From: Puffinus mauretanicus
Lineage: Eukaryota > Chordata > Aves > Procellariiformes > Procellariidae
Assembly (NCBI GenBank): GCA_023333565.1
Contig: JAJKFH010001094.1
Span: 1,302,001-1,366,000, forward strand
Length of the DNA stretch: 64,000 nt
Direction of reading: 5' to 3'
Made by a program: the position numbers and the translations under genes. Positions 13,165 through 26,869 of this stretch are shown piece after piece; position 1 is the first letter of the stretch; each line of letters begins with the position of its first letter. The notes under the pieces are model-generated. The model made no database searches. It saw only the letters and a list, made by a program, of their open reading frames with translations, and was not told the origin of the DNA.

Positions 13165-13985
13165 CTGTTTCGTGCAGGGGTGGTGGGTTAGCCTTGGCTA
13201 ATAGCAAATGCCCACCCAGCTGCTCAGTCTCTCCCCTTCTTTAGTGGGGCAGAAAATAGGATGAGAAGACTCATAGCTTGAGATAAAGACAGGGAGATCA
13301 CTTACTAATTACTGTCGCGGGCAAAACAGACTTGACTTGAGGAAAATTAATTTAACTTTTTGCCAGTTAAAATAGATTCAGATAGTAAGAAACAGAAAGA
13401 CAGACACGAAAGCAACACTTTTCCTCCCCCCTTTCAACTTCACTCCTGTGCACCAAACTCCTGTGCCCCTCCCCGCGTGGTGCGGGGGGCAGAGGGGTTA
13501 CAGTCGGTGCGAGGTGGTTTCTTTCTGCTGCTCCTTCCTTCTCATGTTATTCCTCTGCTCTGACATGGGCTCCCTGCTGGCTGCAGTCCTTCAGGAAAAA
13601 AATCTGCGCAGGCACAAGCTCTCCATATCCACCAGGGCATATCCACCTGCTCCAGCTTGGGTCCTTCCCAGGCTGCGGTGGTGGATATCTGCTCCGGCAC
13701 CTGGAGCACCTCCTTCCCCTCCTTCTCTGACCTTGGTGTTCCCTCTGCTGTTTCTTGCTCCTCTCGTTCCCTCCTCCTCTCTGTGGCATTTTCTGCCCTT
13801 AAATATGCTTTCCCAGAGGTGTTGCCAGCTTCGCTGAGGGGCTCAGCTGTGTCTTGCTGTGGGTCTGTTGGAGCCATCTGGGCCTGGGACAGGGCAGCCC
13901 CTGCCCTGTTCCCACAGGGGCCACCCCTGCAGCCCCCCCCGCTGCCAGCACCTTGCTGTTTACACCCAGTACAGCAGGGTTTACA
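13165..13985 (-). mobile_element. Diverged LTR-type avian interspersed repeat
   Basis: The block opens with GTGGTGGGTTAGCCTTGGCT and includes phrases such as GACAGGGAGATCACTTACTA, TCTGCTCCGGCACCTGGAGC and CTTAAATATGCTTTCCCAGA. I recognise this order as a widespread, high-copy bird repeat of LTR/ERV type. GC content is much higher than in the surrounding intron. Read on the minus strand it contains CATATTTAAGGGCAGAAAA (about 13793-13810), a good TATA-like box, which suggests the minus strand is the sense strand. Ends are not sharp and no target duplication was found, so the borders are approximate. Several overlapping reading frames in this block are by-products of its composition. Confidence 0.62.
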
Positions 13986-16859
13986 AAAACTGTAGCAGCT
14001 GGCATAGAAATCATCGTGCTACTCTGAGGTTCACGAAGATGTGGTCCTTGGCTAGTGTTCACATCTGAGTGTCACTTCTCAAATGGAACTGAGACAAACC
14101 CCAAGTTGCTAGAAGTAAAATCTTAAAGCAGTTTTCACTAATGAAACTTTGTGAGTGTTGCCAGCTAGTTTAACTAACTGAAAAAGGTTCCTTCTAAGAA
14201 AATGATCTGAAGAAATTTTGATTCCACTTGTTGAATTTTGTCTAATATTGAAAACGAACAGCATGGCAGTGAAGCATGGTCATAAGAGTTAGCAAAAGCT
14301 CCAAGTACAAAATTACTTGTTCACAGATTATTGGAAGAGGTAAGATAGTAAATGTTGAACATCTGAAATTAATGAGAATGTGTTTTAAAGTGCGCCCAGA
14401 ATTGGGAAGCATTGGTTATAGGATTCTTTTGTATTTTAAGCCAGTCTGAATGGGCTACTTTATTTAATAAAGGCCTTAATCTGACAAAATCCTGTTTTGT
14501 CTTGGAAAACTTGGTTGGCATCAAAAACACAGTTCTGTGAATGTGAATGCAACATGCCATAAGAGGGAAATTTTCTCTAAGATCACAGTTTAGTGTAGCA
14601 GTCCCCAAAATAACTAATGATGACCACAACACTTTGATATTAATGATCACATATATTTGAAATCCCCATTATTTTTTTTTCATGAAAAACTTTTATTTTT
14701 TAAGACATCTGTAAAGTTGCCCTTCTTAAATATTGAAAAATAGGACTTATGAAATACCAGTGATGATTCTTTTTCAGTAAGTTTATCATAACATGTTGGT
14801 CTTACAGATAACTTGTGTATTTTATTGAAGCGTTCAGGTTTATGAGGATTGTGTTTTGCAACCTCTCTGCAACAGTTTTAATGAGAGTACTGTGTCATTC
14901 ATAGCTTTGGGAATTGGGATTCTCAGGGTGCCTAGAATTTTGTGGTGTTTGAATGATAATTTTGGAAGCTAGCAATCACATTTCAAAGCCGATTGCAAGC
15001 CCGTCATGAATTTTTGATGAAACAGTAGCGTCTCGAAGGACATGGCTACAGTGGACTTCAGTATGAAGGTTGTGTCTGCTCAGAGCGTTCTCAGGACATC
15101 AATGCTCTAATGTTTTCTTTCCTTCCTTTAGAAACACAGTGAGGAAACCTTAGGTCAGTTCAGTGGCAAGCTGAATGGATAAAATAAAGGATCCATGAAT
15201 TTCCACAGGTATTTCCGGCCATTCGTTGTTGCTGCAATCGGAACGTGACCTTGCTCAAGTTCAGTAAGATGTATGGCTCTGTCTGGAAAGGCACTGAGGA
15301 AGCGAATGCTTATAGTTCAAGTGAGGTAGAATGATGTAGTTCTGTAGAAACCTTAGCCGGTGTGAAATACTGCATTACTGTGGGGAGAGAATGCATGCCC
15401 TGGAAGTTTGTGGATCTATACGCTACCAAGTGCATTGTGACATTGCCATGAAAATAGAACATTACCTACAGGTATCAAGTTTGCTGATGGCAATACACCA
15501 GCCTTTTAACACACTGCTTTCTTACCAATTGAGTTTCTTACTACCATTACTATCCCATTTCCATTTGTTGTTGTTTTGTTTTGTGTGTGATCTTTGCTCT
15601 GACTATCTTTCCTCTCAACACCTTGTTTCTATAGTTTCTTATTATATCTTTCCTCACATTTAGCCTTGCAGAATAAGGGAGCAGAGAGGAGTTAGGAGCA
15701 GAGTAGCAAAACCGAAGGATCAGGGAGTATTTTACATGTCTATTTTTTTGTTTGTCACTTTTTATGCTGCTTCTTTATCTGGATATAAGTAGGATGTAAA
15801 AATAGAAACATCTTATCAGTTTTCATTTATTTTGCTCCCTTGTGAAATACAAGACCTCAGATATATGGTTAAAGCTTATCCTCAAAGTAAACCAGGGATT
15901 TCTAAACCTCTTAGGACTCATGCCCTACTTAGGAGATGTTTATCAAATTTGTTTGGTTTTTATACATACAGCTTGTAATGCAATTTATATATGCAAAATT
16001 TTCCGAAGAGATCTTCATTTCTAGCAGAAAAGTGTGCAGACCATGATGTGACATGCCTTTTTGCGTTTCCACAAAAGTGAAAATGAAGCTTTTTCTTCAT
16101 TTGTTACCTTTTTTGTTTCCCTTCTGTTGCGTTCACTATCATATTTACAGAACAAGCGTACCAAGGACACACATTTTTCTGAATGAAGACCAAAGATGGT
16201 AACAGTACTAAGATGTGTTGTCTTATTTTGTTTCTTCAGATAGCCAGGGGTGTTAAAACAGTGTAAGCAATAATGTAGATCTGCTGCTTGTATTCCAACT
16301 GACTTGTCATCTGGGAGAGAAAATGCTAACGTAGTCAGTATGATTTCACAAGTAACCAAGCTGGTCTAACACCTTGCTGCTGTTCCACGGAGGAGTTCGT
16401 TCTTTCTACCTTTACTCAAGCTGCTCCTTCCCTATGCAGTTTCTCCCGGTTACATGTTCCTGGCCTCTCTCTTGTGTTGATGAACACCAGAGGTGGGACT
16501 TACTGTACTGGGCCAGCAGAAAACTCTATGCTCTTCTTTCTGGGGTTAGTTTCTGCTGGCTTACTGAGCTGACTTGCCTCCCACAGGGGTCTGAAGATTA
16601 GTATAACAGCTGGTGGAAAATGAACAGTGGTAGCAGCCAGTGAAGGGCAAAGGCGAGGGGAAGTTTCTTATTCTCCCACTGTGAAGAAGCATGTAATCGC
16701 TTTGAGTGGCATGAACTAAGTACTTCTGAGTATTTGGAGCTTATAGCTGCTTGCATTTATAATGATACTTCTGTATATTATGACTCTAATTATTTTAGAA
16801 ATTAGACATCTCATATTAATGTTGGGTTGATTGCACTCTGTTGCTTTGTTGAAAATTGT

Positions 16860-17061
16860 AGAATCATAGAATCGTTTAGGTTGGAAGAGACCTTTAGGAT
16901 CATTGAGTCCAACCGTAAACCTAACACTGGCAAGTCCACCACTAAACCATGTCCCTAAGCGCCACGTCTACACATCTCTTAAGTACCTCCAGGGATGGTG
17001 ACTCAACCACTTCTCTGGGCAGCCCATTCCAACGCTTCACAACCCTTTCAGTGAAGATATA
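16860..17061 (-). mobile_element. CR1 LINE 3' fragment
   Basis: The sequence begins with GAATCATAGAATCG, followed by TTTAGGTTGGAAGAGACCTT, the antisense form of the CR1 3' end. It continues through GAGTCCAACC, CTAAACCATGTCCCTAAGCG and CCAGGGATGGTGACTCAACC to about TTTCAGTGAAGATAT. It matches the 3' part of the CR1 at 58865-60250 base for base over many stretches with scattered differences. It is 5'-truncated, as most CR1 copies are, and has no coding capacity. Confidence 0.93.
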
Positions 17062-19153
17062 TGAAGAAATGGTAGCCTGACTTATCAGTGTATATATACT
17101 GGTGTATGTCTGTATTATAGCTGCTCTAGGTTCCTTTAACCTAACTTCAGGGGTTAAAGGTTAGCATTAACTTTTCTATAGGGAAGTAAGTTCATTAGCA
17201 TAAACTCAGAATCATTGATACCACTTTTGTTTGAATTTGATTTGCATGGTAGTAAAGAAGGGGGCAGAAGGTCCTTAACCATGTCAAATGTGGGCCATTC
17301 TCCTCCTCTGCCAAATCTGGGCCATTCCCCCTCCCTGCAAATCCATCTTGTAAATAATCAGATTTTGGAATTTGATGGTTAAATTCTCTGCAGTTTTCTC
17401 TGCACTGAACACGATTTAATTGGTGATCTGACAAGGCGCGACTGAAGACAATAACTTTGTAAAAAGCAAAATGGCAGGATGTTCAGATAAATTGGAGGGA
17501 GAGATGTCTGACTAATAGTGCTATGTTTCTTGGTAGCAAGACCTTTAATCATTGGAGAGCATTTGATCTCTGCTCCAGGCTCTGAAGGAATCTGGGCATT
17601 TCCCTGGTGTCAGCCTACGTGTGGCAGAATGCATAGTGGCAGTTATTAGTAAGCTGCTCTGGTCAGAGATGTTATCAGTTGCTCTGTTGCTTCAGGAGAT
17701 GTTGCATGAGTTTCTGCAAGTTCCCACCCCACTGATGATCTGTGCTTGATTGGTATGATTCCTCTCAAAATGTGTATGCATAAACAGAAATCCTTTACTA
17801 TAATCTCATATTATCTTTAAGAGAAGGCAATGCATGAAAGGTGGTGAGCTTTTTTAATGTAGTTGTAATTTTAAATCTCCTTTTTACAGATTTTGCTACA
17901 GTTTTATAGTGCGTATGCTGCTTTTTTTCCAATAGGATCTTGGTTCATTCAGTTCACAGAATAGACCGGCCTCTGGAGGTAGAGCCATAAATCTTAAGGC
18001 CAGAATCAAATACTTCGTCATATCATTCATTCTGTCTTTAGAATTATCTTGAGCACTGCCTGTGGAATTATCACATGAGAAATCTGTAAAATCTGTAATA
18101 TTGTAGTAGGAAGAAAGCTGTACTTAAGCACTCTGTTACTAAGCTTGTCACCCGTATTAGTATTCTGTAGAGATGGCAATGATTAATGAACAGCTCGAGT
18201 TTTGATACAGCTGCTCTACAGCTGATGTTTCTGATGTGTAACATGTAAAGGGCGATAAAGCAAAGGAAGGACTTTGAAATGTGTGCTTGTATTGTCTGGA
18301 AAAGAGGGGAGGATCAGGATCTGACCCTAGCAGATACTTAGGAGTTGTTTCTTTGATAGTGAAAGTAGATCCTGTTTAAGCTGTACTGAAAGAAAGGAAG
18401 AAATAAAAGAGGACTTATGTGTTACAGTATTTGGCATATGCTGCTCTTCCACTGCTAAGTTCCCTGTTTAATCTGAAATTGTGTATTGTTGTTCTGTTTT
18501 GGTTACTTCCTTGGCTATATGAATTAGAGCTTCGCCTTCATTAGAATAAAGGAGTAGTCTTTGCAGCCTTGAGCTTGTTGGGTGCTGGAGCCCTGGTGCA
18601 GACAGCTCCTTGGGGAACTGACACCTATTATCTAGTTATGCATCGTCCCCGAGGTGGAGGGTGTTGCCAGGTTTCACAGAAGACTTATCCTTCCTTGTCA
18701 CAAAAGGAGGTGTAGACCGTGCTGCTTTCACAAAAAGTGGGTGGGAAATCACTTTTGGCTCTAGACAGATCCTGAATGCAGCTCACCTGAGCCCAGTAAC
18801 TTGTTTTATCTCCATAAAACTTTTGGAAAGGCAATGAAGATATGAAAACACCAACAGCTTCTGGGCCCTCCCCTATTTTTTCTGCAGTTAATTATGTGAA
18901 CGAGTTGTTGCTTATCTTTCAAGTGTGCTTTATTTCAAATTCAGGTTTGTCTGGGCTCAGCTTCGAGGCACACTTCTGTTTTTTCTTTTTACCATTTAAT
19001 TACAGTTAATTACTCTTTAGCTTAATGGGGAGAAAATGTTGTGCATTAATCAAAGCTCTAATGGGATTGCTTTAGAGCCGGGTTTAAGGAGGGGCAGAAG
19101 TCAGGGTGCTTCTAGAACAGCTGATAGAATTTGAAAAACAAAAAACAACAACA

Positions 19154-19165
19154 CCCCCCCCCCCC
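19154..19165. repeat. Poly-C mononucleotide run
   Basis: A C12 run lies between AACAACA-rich and ACCAAAACC-rich sequence in intron 1; the neighbouring (AAC)-type simple sequence makes this a composite low-complexity patch. Confidence 0.9.
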
Positions 19166-19795
19166 ACCAAAACCAACAAAGTTGCTAAAAGATGCTTTCT
19201 GTCTTAAAACTAGTGGTTATGTATCTGAGACAATCATCTCTGAGAGTGACAGGTGTAGGCTACTGCCTTTCAAGAATTTACTTGAGGTTTCCCAGGTGAA
19301 GCTAGTTGGGGGGGGAAAAGGATGAGAAGAGGCTGTTTTTTGTGAGTGACTAGCTTTTGGAAATGGTAGAGAACTGCAAGATCTCCTCTTCTGGGGAACA
19401 GAGGCTCATCTGTGTGCTTTCATCTGAGCTTTGGGTCATCCCATAGATGAAAAATGTCCCTCTTCTGACCTGACAGTTAATCAGTCATTAATACAGAGAG
19501 ATGTCCAGGGAGTGAAGGTGCGAACCAAAATCTCTAGATGGTGAGGTTTAGGAGTGAGGAAGTGTTCCTGATGTATAAGAAGTTGGACAGAGTCAGGATC
19601 TCTTCAATCTCTTATTTCTTCTTTTTTTGTCAGTCATTTTCTTTACCTTTTTGGGAGAACAGAAGTTGGATTCCATTGTCATCATCTGTCAAATTTGCAC
19701 TGTGCTGCAATGTAGCTGTTTGGTAGAGCATGGACAAGAGCCGCTGTCTCCATAACATGGTTTGGTTTTGCCTTCCATCTAAATAGTCTCTAGTC

Positions 19796-19818
19796 TTGTT
19801 GTTGTTGTTGTTGTTGTT
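19796..19818. repeat. (GTT)n trinucleotide microsatellite
   Basis: About seven uninterrupted GTT units follow AGTCTTGTT. This is a short simple repeat in intron 1. Confidence 0.92.
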
Positions 19819-20705
19819 AGTAGCGAGGGGAGAACTGGTTTGTCTTTTGAGGAACAAATCATGGCAAGAAGCAAGATTGAAATGAGTTCCTAGCTATCAC
19901 AACATGTGCTTTTCCTGTTCTCCAAGTCACTTTTTGATCTTCTTTGTAACCTAAACAAAACATGAATGGAAAGAAGCTGAATTTTGATCATTCTCCCTGA
20001 GTGTGGTTACTAGAACTGTTCCCAGTTAAACACCCAAGGATGATGGTGATCCTGTTTCCCACACTTTGTGCTTCCCAATCTTGGGTATGACCTGCATTCG
20101 TATTTCTTGGGTTTACATTGCATTTGACTGAATGGGCTAAGTTTAATTCAAACGTAAGCTTATCAATAATCTAGATGATACATTGTGGCTGTCCTGGCTT
20201 GATTATTTACTATTCTGATGGTCTTAACATTTCACAGAATTTGGGAGCTTGAATATTTTAAAAAGAAAAAACAATCCATAAAAATAATATAATTTGAAAC
20301 AATTGCTGCAGTTTTCTGTTCTTCTTAATATGTGCCCTCATAAAATAAATTTCTGTAGTAGTGGTACTTTGGAAGTAAATTTGCATATGCATAAATAGTG
20401 TGGGAAGCCTATAATATTTTTCTTTAAAGCGAGTTTTGGCTGTCAAGCAGGAAGATTGTCTAGATTCTGCATAGCTGCACAGTAAAAGGGTGCCATGCCC
20501 TCTGCATACTTAAGAGGCAGAGGAGTGAATGACCGTGTATAATTAAAGGTGTTAATAAGTAGAATTAAGTTTCTTTGAGCAGCTGACTCTGTATTTTCTG
20601 CTTCTGGTTTTACATGTGTATCATCTGCATCAGTCTGCAGCCTTTCTGCCAGTAGTGCCTGTTGGTCTGCACATGTTCTCTAGCTATTCTTCTACTGTTC
20701 CCAGA

Positions 20706-20826
20706 GACCTGACTGGGCAAGATCCTGGGCAATCTGCTGTAGTTGATCTTGCTTGGAGCAGGGGTGTTGGACTAGACGATCTCCAGAGGTCCCTTCCAAC
20801 CTCAGCCATCCTGTGATGCTGTGAAT
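20706..20826 (+). mobile_element. CR1 LINE 3'-end fragment
   Basis: The sequence GGTGTTGGACTAGACGATCT, then CCAGAGGTCCCTTCCAACCT and CAGCCATCCTGTGATGCTGTG, is the sense-strand 3' end of a CR1 LINE, ending in degenerate ATTCTATG-type units. Upstream words (GATCCTGGGCAATCTGCTGTAG) belong to the same 3' region. Only about 120 bp remain. Confidence 0.9.
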
Positions 20827-23800
20827 TCTTGCTACTTAGTAGTCAGTGATGGAATCCTAAGTGACACCTGTGTATCCATATATTGTTTTTCTTTTCTCTT
20901 TAATGTAAACCTTGTATAAATCTAAGATTAGTTTTAGCATTCATTTTAATTCAAGTAAGTTCTGGGCAGAGTTACTTGCATGAGTATTTGGAGACTTCTG
21001 CTAATATTCCTCTTCAGGTACAGCCAATGCTCTTAATGCCTGTTACATGCATCATGAACAAAGCAAATGTCTTTAAGTGGCTGTTTCTGCCAGATGAATA
21101 TAAAATCAGCTCTGAATCCAGGATTTCCAGATCCTCCTCTGGAAGAAAGCTCCTTTTCAAAATGACCTTCTTAATAAATGTTCTGTGGGATGCTATACAA
21201 TTTTTCTCCAGCTGTTTTTACAGAAACTTTACTCTGAAATTTCAGATGTTTTAGGAAGTCTGAGGAAAAATCCTCTCAAAATAATGTAACATGCAGCCTT
21301 TCAGGTATTCTGAGCCTTCAGTTTTACCTTTAGAGAGAATAAGAGTTTTAGGGATTAAGTAGGAGGAGTTTCCTTTCTCACTCCCAAGCTAGTTTCCCTC
21401 TGGGAAGATTTGAAGCACCAGAACAGAGATTACAAGGCAAGTCTTGACTTGTTGGAATCCTGCATGTCAATTTACGGACCCATTGGGATACTCATACTTG
21501 TCCTCTTTACTCCTTGACTCTTTCCTCCCCTGCTTTTAATTTTTTTTTTTTTTTTATTTTTAGTCCTGAGTTAAGACTTGAGTTTTTTATTTCTTTCTCT
21601 CTCTGGAATCCAGAACAGGGCAGGTGAAGCAGCAGCGTGTTCTGTTTTTACAACTCCATGGTTCATCTAATTGATCTCACCTCATGCAGTATCTTCATTT
21701 GGAGCTAATGATAACCGTCATTTTTCGACTTCAGTGCATTTGGACAATTGTGCTTTTTAAGAGTGTTACCTGAAATACTGAAGATTTTGGTGGGGAGAGG
21801 GTGAAGTGATACGGCATGCTTCTAGATTTGTTACCTACTTGCTTACAAGGAAAGATGGAAGTTTGTTTGGCCAGTCACCTCAGATTCTGTAGCTAGCTTG
21901 CTCTCTATTTCCTATTCCTAAATACTTCCTATTCAAATTCAGATCCCCAGGGCTTGAGTCAGGTTGAGCCTCTTTGCTTAAGTCTTTGTGGTAGGAGATT
22001 TTATTCTAATTCTGCACATTTTTCTTGCAGCTGTGTAATTCAGAAAAGAGTGAAACGAAATACTAAAAATACTTCTTTTAATCTATGCCATTTGGCATGT
22101 AAGGAAGAAAACACTGGTTTTCCCCTTACTCTTTCTGCCTCTAGATGTTGAGCTGTCAAGGCTCCATAATGTGTAACTATCTTTGTTAGCGCAGGATCAT
22201 GGGTATTCTTGCCAGTGTATGACAGCAGTATGTCATGGATGTTTCATTGCAGAGGAACATCTTGTGCATGGAGCCTTGATACCAGGAGCAGGGTTGTTGA
22301 TAGTTGTTACCACAGAGGTGATAACAACTATGTTATCTGTGGGAGGCGTGTTTGCATTGTACCTTTCATGTATTTCCTTGTGATGTTAAAACTACAACTG
22401 AAGTAATTTTCAGGCCTTTTTAAAAAAATACTACATATTCTGCAATAATATTAGGAACACTTGAGAAACCACATAGATAGTAGTTGTGGCCTAGATAACC
22501 TTCAGTGTTTTGCTTTGGTTTTTATCCAAGACTGTTGAACCACCACAGGAAAAGTAATACTTTAACGAAGCAGCTATTTGGTACCCCGCAGAACAACAGG
22601 TAGCAGGTTCATTAGTTCTGTTGAGAACACTTAATCATTTGCTATGAATGTATCTTGGTGTACTCTGGAATTGAATGAACTTTTAAAGTCACCTCTTGGA
22701 GAGGGATTCTGCAGACAAGAGACAGAGCTCCTAATCTGTATTCAGTTAGGGCTTTTTTTTTTTTTCCTTGAGCTGTGTGTACTGTTGCCCTTTTTTTCCT
22801 TTTTCTCCCCGTCTCTCTAAACTTACTTATAGAAAGGAATTTAGAGTTAGATATTCCTCTCACCTAGCCTGCTCACAGCCCCTGGGTTCTTCAACAAATG
22901 CCTGGAGGTTGTGGTAGCATTCATCAGAAAACTGATTATTTTGTATTTTAGCATGTGATTCAGTGGATGATTCAAGATGGACCATGGTTTTAAGCTAATA
23001 GTAATAAGTATTCTTCATCATTCTTGACCCAGGATAAATGAAGATTAATCCTCTGTTTTAATTCTCTGTTTTTTTGAGAGTAACTGTTTCAGATCCCGAT
23101 AGTGTTGTAACAATTTTGCTTCAAAAAGCAGATGTTAAAAATCAAGTAGCAAAGCAGCTGTCATTATGGTATTTTTAGACACTATTTTACAAAGACATGT
23201 CATCATGTGTGGTTTTTCCCCCACCTCGTATTTATGCCAGCCTTTATTCTCATTTGGAAGACGGTTAGGGCTGATCCATCTTGCAAAGAGCGATAGCCAT
23301 GTCTGCACAAGGTTCTCAAGCCATTTTGTATGAGTGTGTCTAAGCTTTCTCGAAGCTGAAAGAAAACAGCTTGCATGTGTAGAAGGTCTGGGTTTTTGCT
23401 TTTGCTTTCGGTGCTAACAGAAATCGATATTTCACTTAAAGCATCCTTTAGTTTGTCTTCCAGTTCCAAGATGCTCAGACTTGTCGTTGATTATAGGCAG
23501 AGGACATCCTATTAGGCAGGTGATACTGTGCCTGTTAGCCACAGTGATACTGTGATGTTGCAGAAGCAGATGGGCAAGCTAGGCTGTCCTCCAGTTGGGA
23601 AATGGTTCTGCAATGCACTTGTGATGTAAGTCATCAAATATCCCCTAACTCTACTAAGTAATTGTTGTTGATGAACTCTTCAGCGGACGAATGGATGAAT
23701 AAAAGGGAGTCTTTCCTTTGATCAAGAATTTTATATTGATCCATAACTATCTCAATTTTCTAAAAGTGGGAAACTGGTTTTCATGGTATTGAAACTGTTT

Positions 23801-24807
23801 ACTAACAGTTTTTTTTTCTTTTGAAACATCTGTTTAGACTGGCTGAAAGACTGCTAGACTTCATGGTATCTAAAAACTTTACACAGTTTAATTCTGTCTT
23901 TATAAAGTGTCTCATAGAAGAGTGTAATCTAGATCAGTCATACTGTGCTGGAAGAAAAAGAAAAGCAATTTCTTCTCAAACATTACTTATGTTATTTCAG
24001 GATGTCTTAAGGGATAGCTAAAACTGATTAAAAACTCTGCTAGAGCTATGGTTTTGTAAATGGTTTCTTTCAGAAATGTCCACATAATTGGAATTTTGTT
24101 ATAAGCACCATAGAGGCTCGATCTTACTGGCACAGAATGGTTGACATGCCTCGAGCCAATGCTTTGTTAATAAAGCACTCTCTCAGTCATAATTTGATTC
24201 AAAAATTTGTTGCCAATGTCTGGCTCTGACCGACTGCCCTAGCAGATGAATGACTCGGTAAATAAGAAAATCCTGCTTTGCAGCAACTTTTATGGTTTGC
24301 ATTCTATGACCTGTTGTCTTCCAATGTTAGTCACCAGCAGCTGAGCGAGTGCAGCACTTCTGTGATGAAAGCCAGTCTGACGGTAGCTGTTTCTCTTATA
24401 GTGCTGTGTCTCATGATATATAGCAATGGTATAGGAAAAGGGTGAGTTGTGCTGCGTATGGGTGACCTAGAAGAATAGCTTTTGTTTTGATGGATCTGTG
24501 TGTAAGTTGCAGCTGTTGTTTTCTCCTCTCCCACCTTTACTCTGAAGGAGAGTATGTGTAATACATGTCGCTGCACTGTGACTGTCATTAGCTAGTATGG
24601 ATCATTAGCTTCTCTAACTTGCATTAATGATGGGAACAAAATATTTGGGTGCTATAGACTACTTTGATTCTCATCTTAAGGTGTCTGATAGTTTCAGAGT
24701 ATGCGCCAGCATGGACTTAAGGTTTTGCTCTTGCTTGTGTCCTGTCTTTAGAGACAATATAATATTTTTTCAAGTCATTGTCAGAGAGAAGAAACTTGCC
24801 TTAGAGT

Positions 24808-24822
24808 GGGGGGGGGGGGGGG
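24808..24822. repeat. Poly-G mononucleotide run (G15)
   Basis: Fifteen consecutive G bases are followed by AGAGAGAC. The run could form a G-quadruplex on the + strand, and its exact length is uncertain in any sequencing read. Confidence 0.9.
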
Positions 24823-26869
24823 AGAGAGACTAAATTAAATTTTCCAGAGGTGGCTTCTTGTTTCTCTCCTCTTATTTTCCCCTGTGTGTAAGAGAGGAAT
24901 AATCTTACAAACTTTCTGCAGAGAGCTAGATCAGTGTTTATGCCTGTCTTGTTCTACTGTGGCCCCACAAATGGGTGACAGCTGGAGCTTCTAGAGCTGG
25001 TCGTCTTCTTTCATGGTGCAGCTGTTGAGCAACTGGAGTATGGAGGGGAGTATGGCTATACTCTGCTCTTGCATGTGCCAGTGCTTTGGTTACAGGCAAA
25101 ATGATTATTTTCCCCTTTAGTAATAGGGACGGTTTCAGCACTTTAAGAATCCTCATGCCTCAGGGAATGCATTTTCACACCTAACAGTGCAAGGTTTATT
25201 TTCTTTTTCCTTAGTGTCTAACCTGTTCTTCAAGATATCCGCTAATCTATTGTAACCATCCAAACTAGTTGTTTCACATGCTTCCATGACAATTTTGCAG
25301 TTTATATAAACAAAACATCTCTGACAGCTGGTGCACAGTCTAGCTGTGGTTTTTGCCTGTCTCTCCATAAAGATAGATCTACTGTATTTAAGTTAATTAA
25401 AGAAATGCTTGTTACAGGAGTGTGGGTCAGAAGAATTTTTGAGACCTACTTAAAGGAAATGCATATGAGAGGGAAGGCGTGCGTGATACTTTCTTCTTTG
25501 GCATGTTTGAAGTTCTGCTGTTTGAAGTGTTGAAGAATGTCAGTGATAGACCTCACTCTTTTCATTGCAAACAGCCTTGATGATATTTCAGCTCCTGAAC
25601 TAAAGCACTGGTTTTAGAGCGTCATTTGGATTTCTTGCTATGTTTGACGTTCATGCTTCCTCAAGCTTCTCTGGAAATGAAGTTTTCTCAGTGAAACGTT
25701 AAACTGAATAAAAGGAAAGAGGAATGTTGCTTGTTAAATGAAATACTTCAGGTTTGATGAGCACAGATCAGGGAGGAATTATCTGCTTGCACATCCCTTA
25801 AAACTTAAGAGTAAACAGTTTGACATATTTTTACCCATTTTTAAGTCACCACTTAGCTTTAAAAATACAATTAGTAAAATTAATCTTCATTTTTCTTCTC
25901 CCAAGTAGGACATTACTATGCTGACCTCGGGTATTATTTTCAAGGCCCGCTCTTTTTTTAGTCACCTTTTTGAAGAGGCTCATAAACAAAAATTGTGTAC
26001 TTGGAACACTCTCTGGAGTCTTCTGTATATAATTAGTAAAATGTCTGTGCTGAAAGGACCCTTCAGTGACCTATTCTTTGCAAGGCAAATAATTACATCC
26101 TGTGAACATGTTCTGAAGCACAGTTTTGTAAGTTTGGAGCGGGCCTCTGATCTCCGAGACTCTTTCACACAGCACATGTTAAACTCCTTATGCCAAAGAC
26201 TAACCTGCCTTGCACTGGTGTACAAAACCAGCTGTCTTTTCTGAGCATGCAGTTTACACTCTTTGATTTTCAGAGAGATGGAACAGAGAGTTGCAGAAAG
26301 TGCAATCCTACAGAGTGCTATGCTAAAGTTGTCTTTGAGCAGCGTAATGTTGGTCATAATATCTGACTTTACTATTTGTTTATAATAATACTGTGGCTAT
26401 GCTAATGAAATGTAGAATTTAGAATAAGGCTCTAACAAAGGGGATTTGGTCCGAAATACCAGGTTTAGATTTGGTCAGTTTAATGTCTTGTTTAGTTTGC
26501 AGCTTGAAACTGAAACTACACAAGCTGTTGATTTTTATCAATTATGTTTCTGTTTGAAGGAAAAGAAAGAACATGCAGAAAATAAACTATAGCAAAATAG
26601 ATGCTGAGTATCTTTAAAAAAAAAAAAAAATCTCAATTTAGCATATTGCTTCTCTTGGAAAATTTGCTTTCTTGCAGCAAGTGACAATTGTCTGTACCAT
26701 TTGTACTTTTTAGTATATGTATCAGTGCTTGCAGAAAATCTGTTGATATTGATGGAAAATTACTCCATTTGATGGAAAAGTCTCGTGAAGTGAAGCATTA
26801 TGCCCCGACAGAGGACGACAGTGTTGGGCAAAGGGGGCACATGCAAGTCTCTGATACGCAGGTGGGTTG

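Noticed and set aside
24938..25368. Two minus-strand frames overlapping at ATGA, which looks like translational coupling
   Set aside because: This is a vertebrate intron, where ATGA coupling has no meaning. Neither peptide resembles a known protein.
25918..26357. Overlapping open frames of 108 (+) and 125 (-) codons
   Set aside because: They shadow each other and have no recognisable domain; composition is typical for intron sequence.
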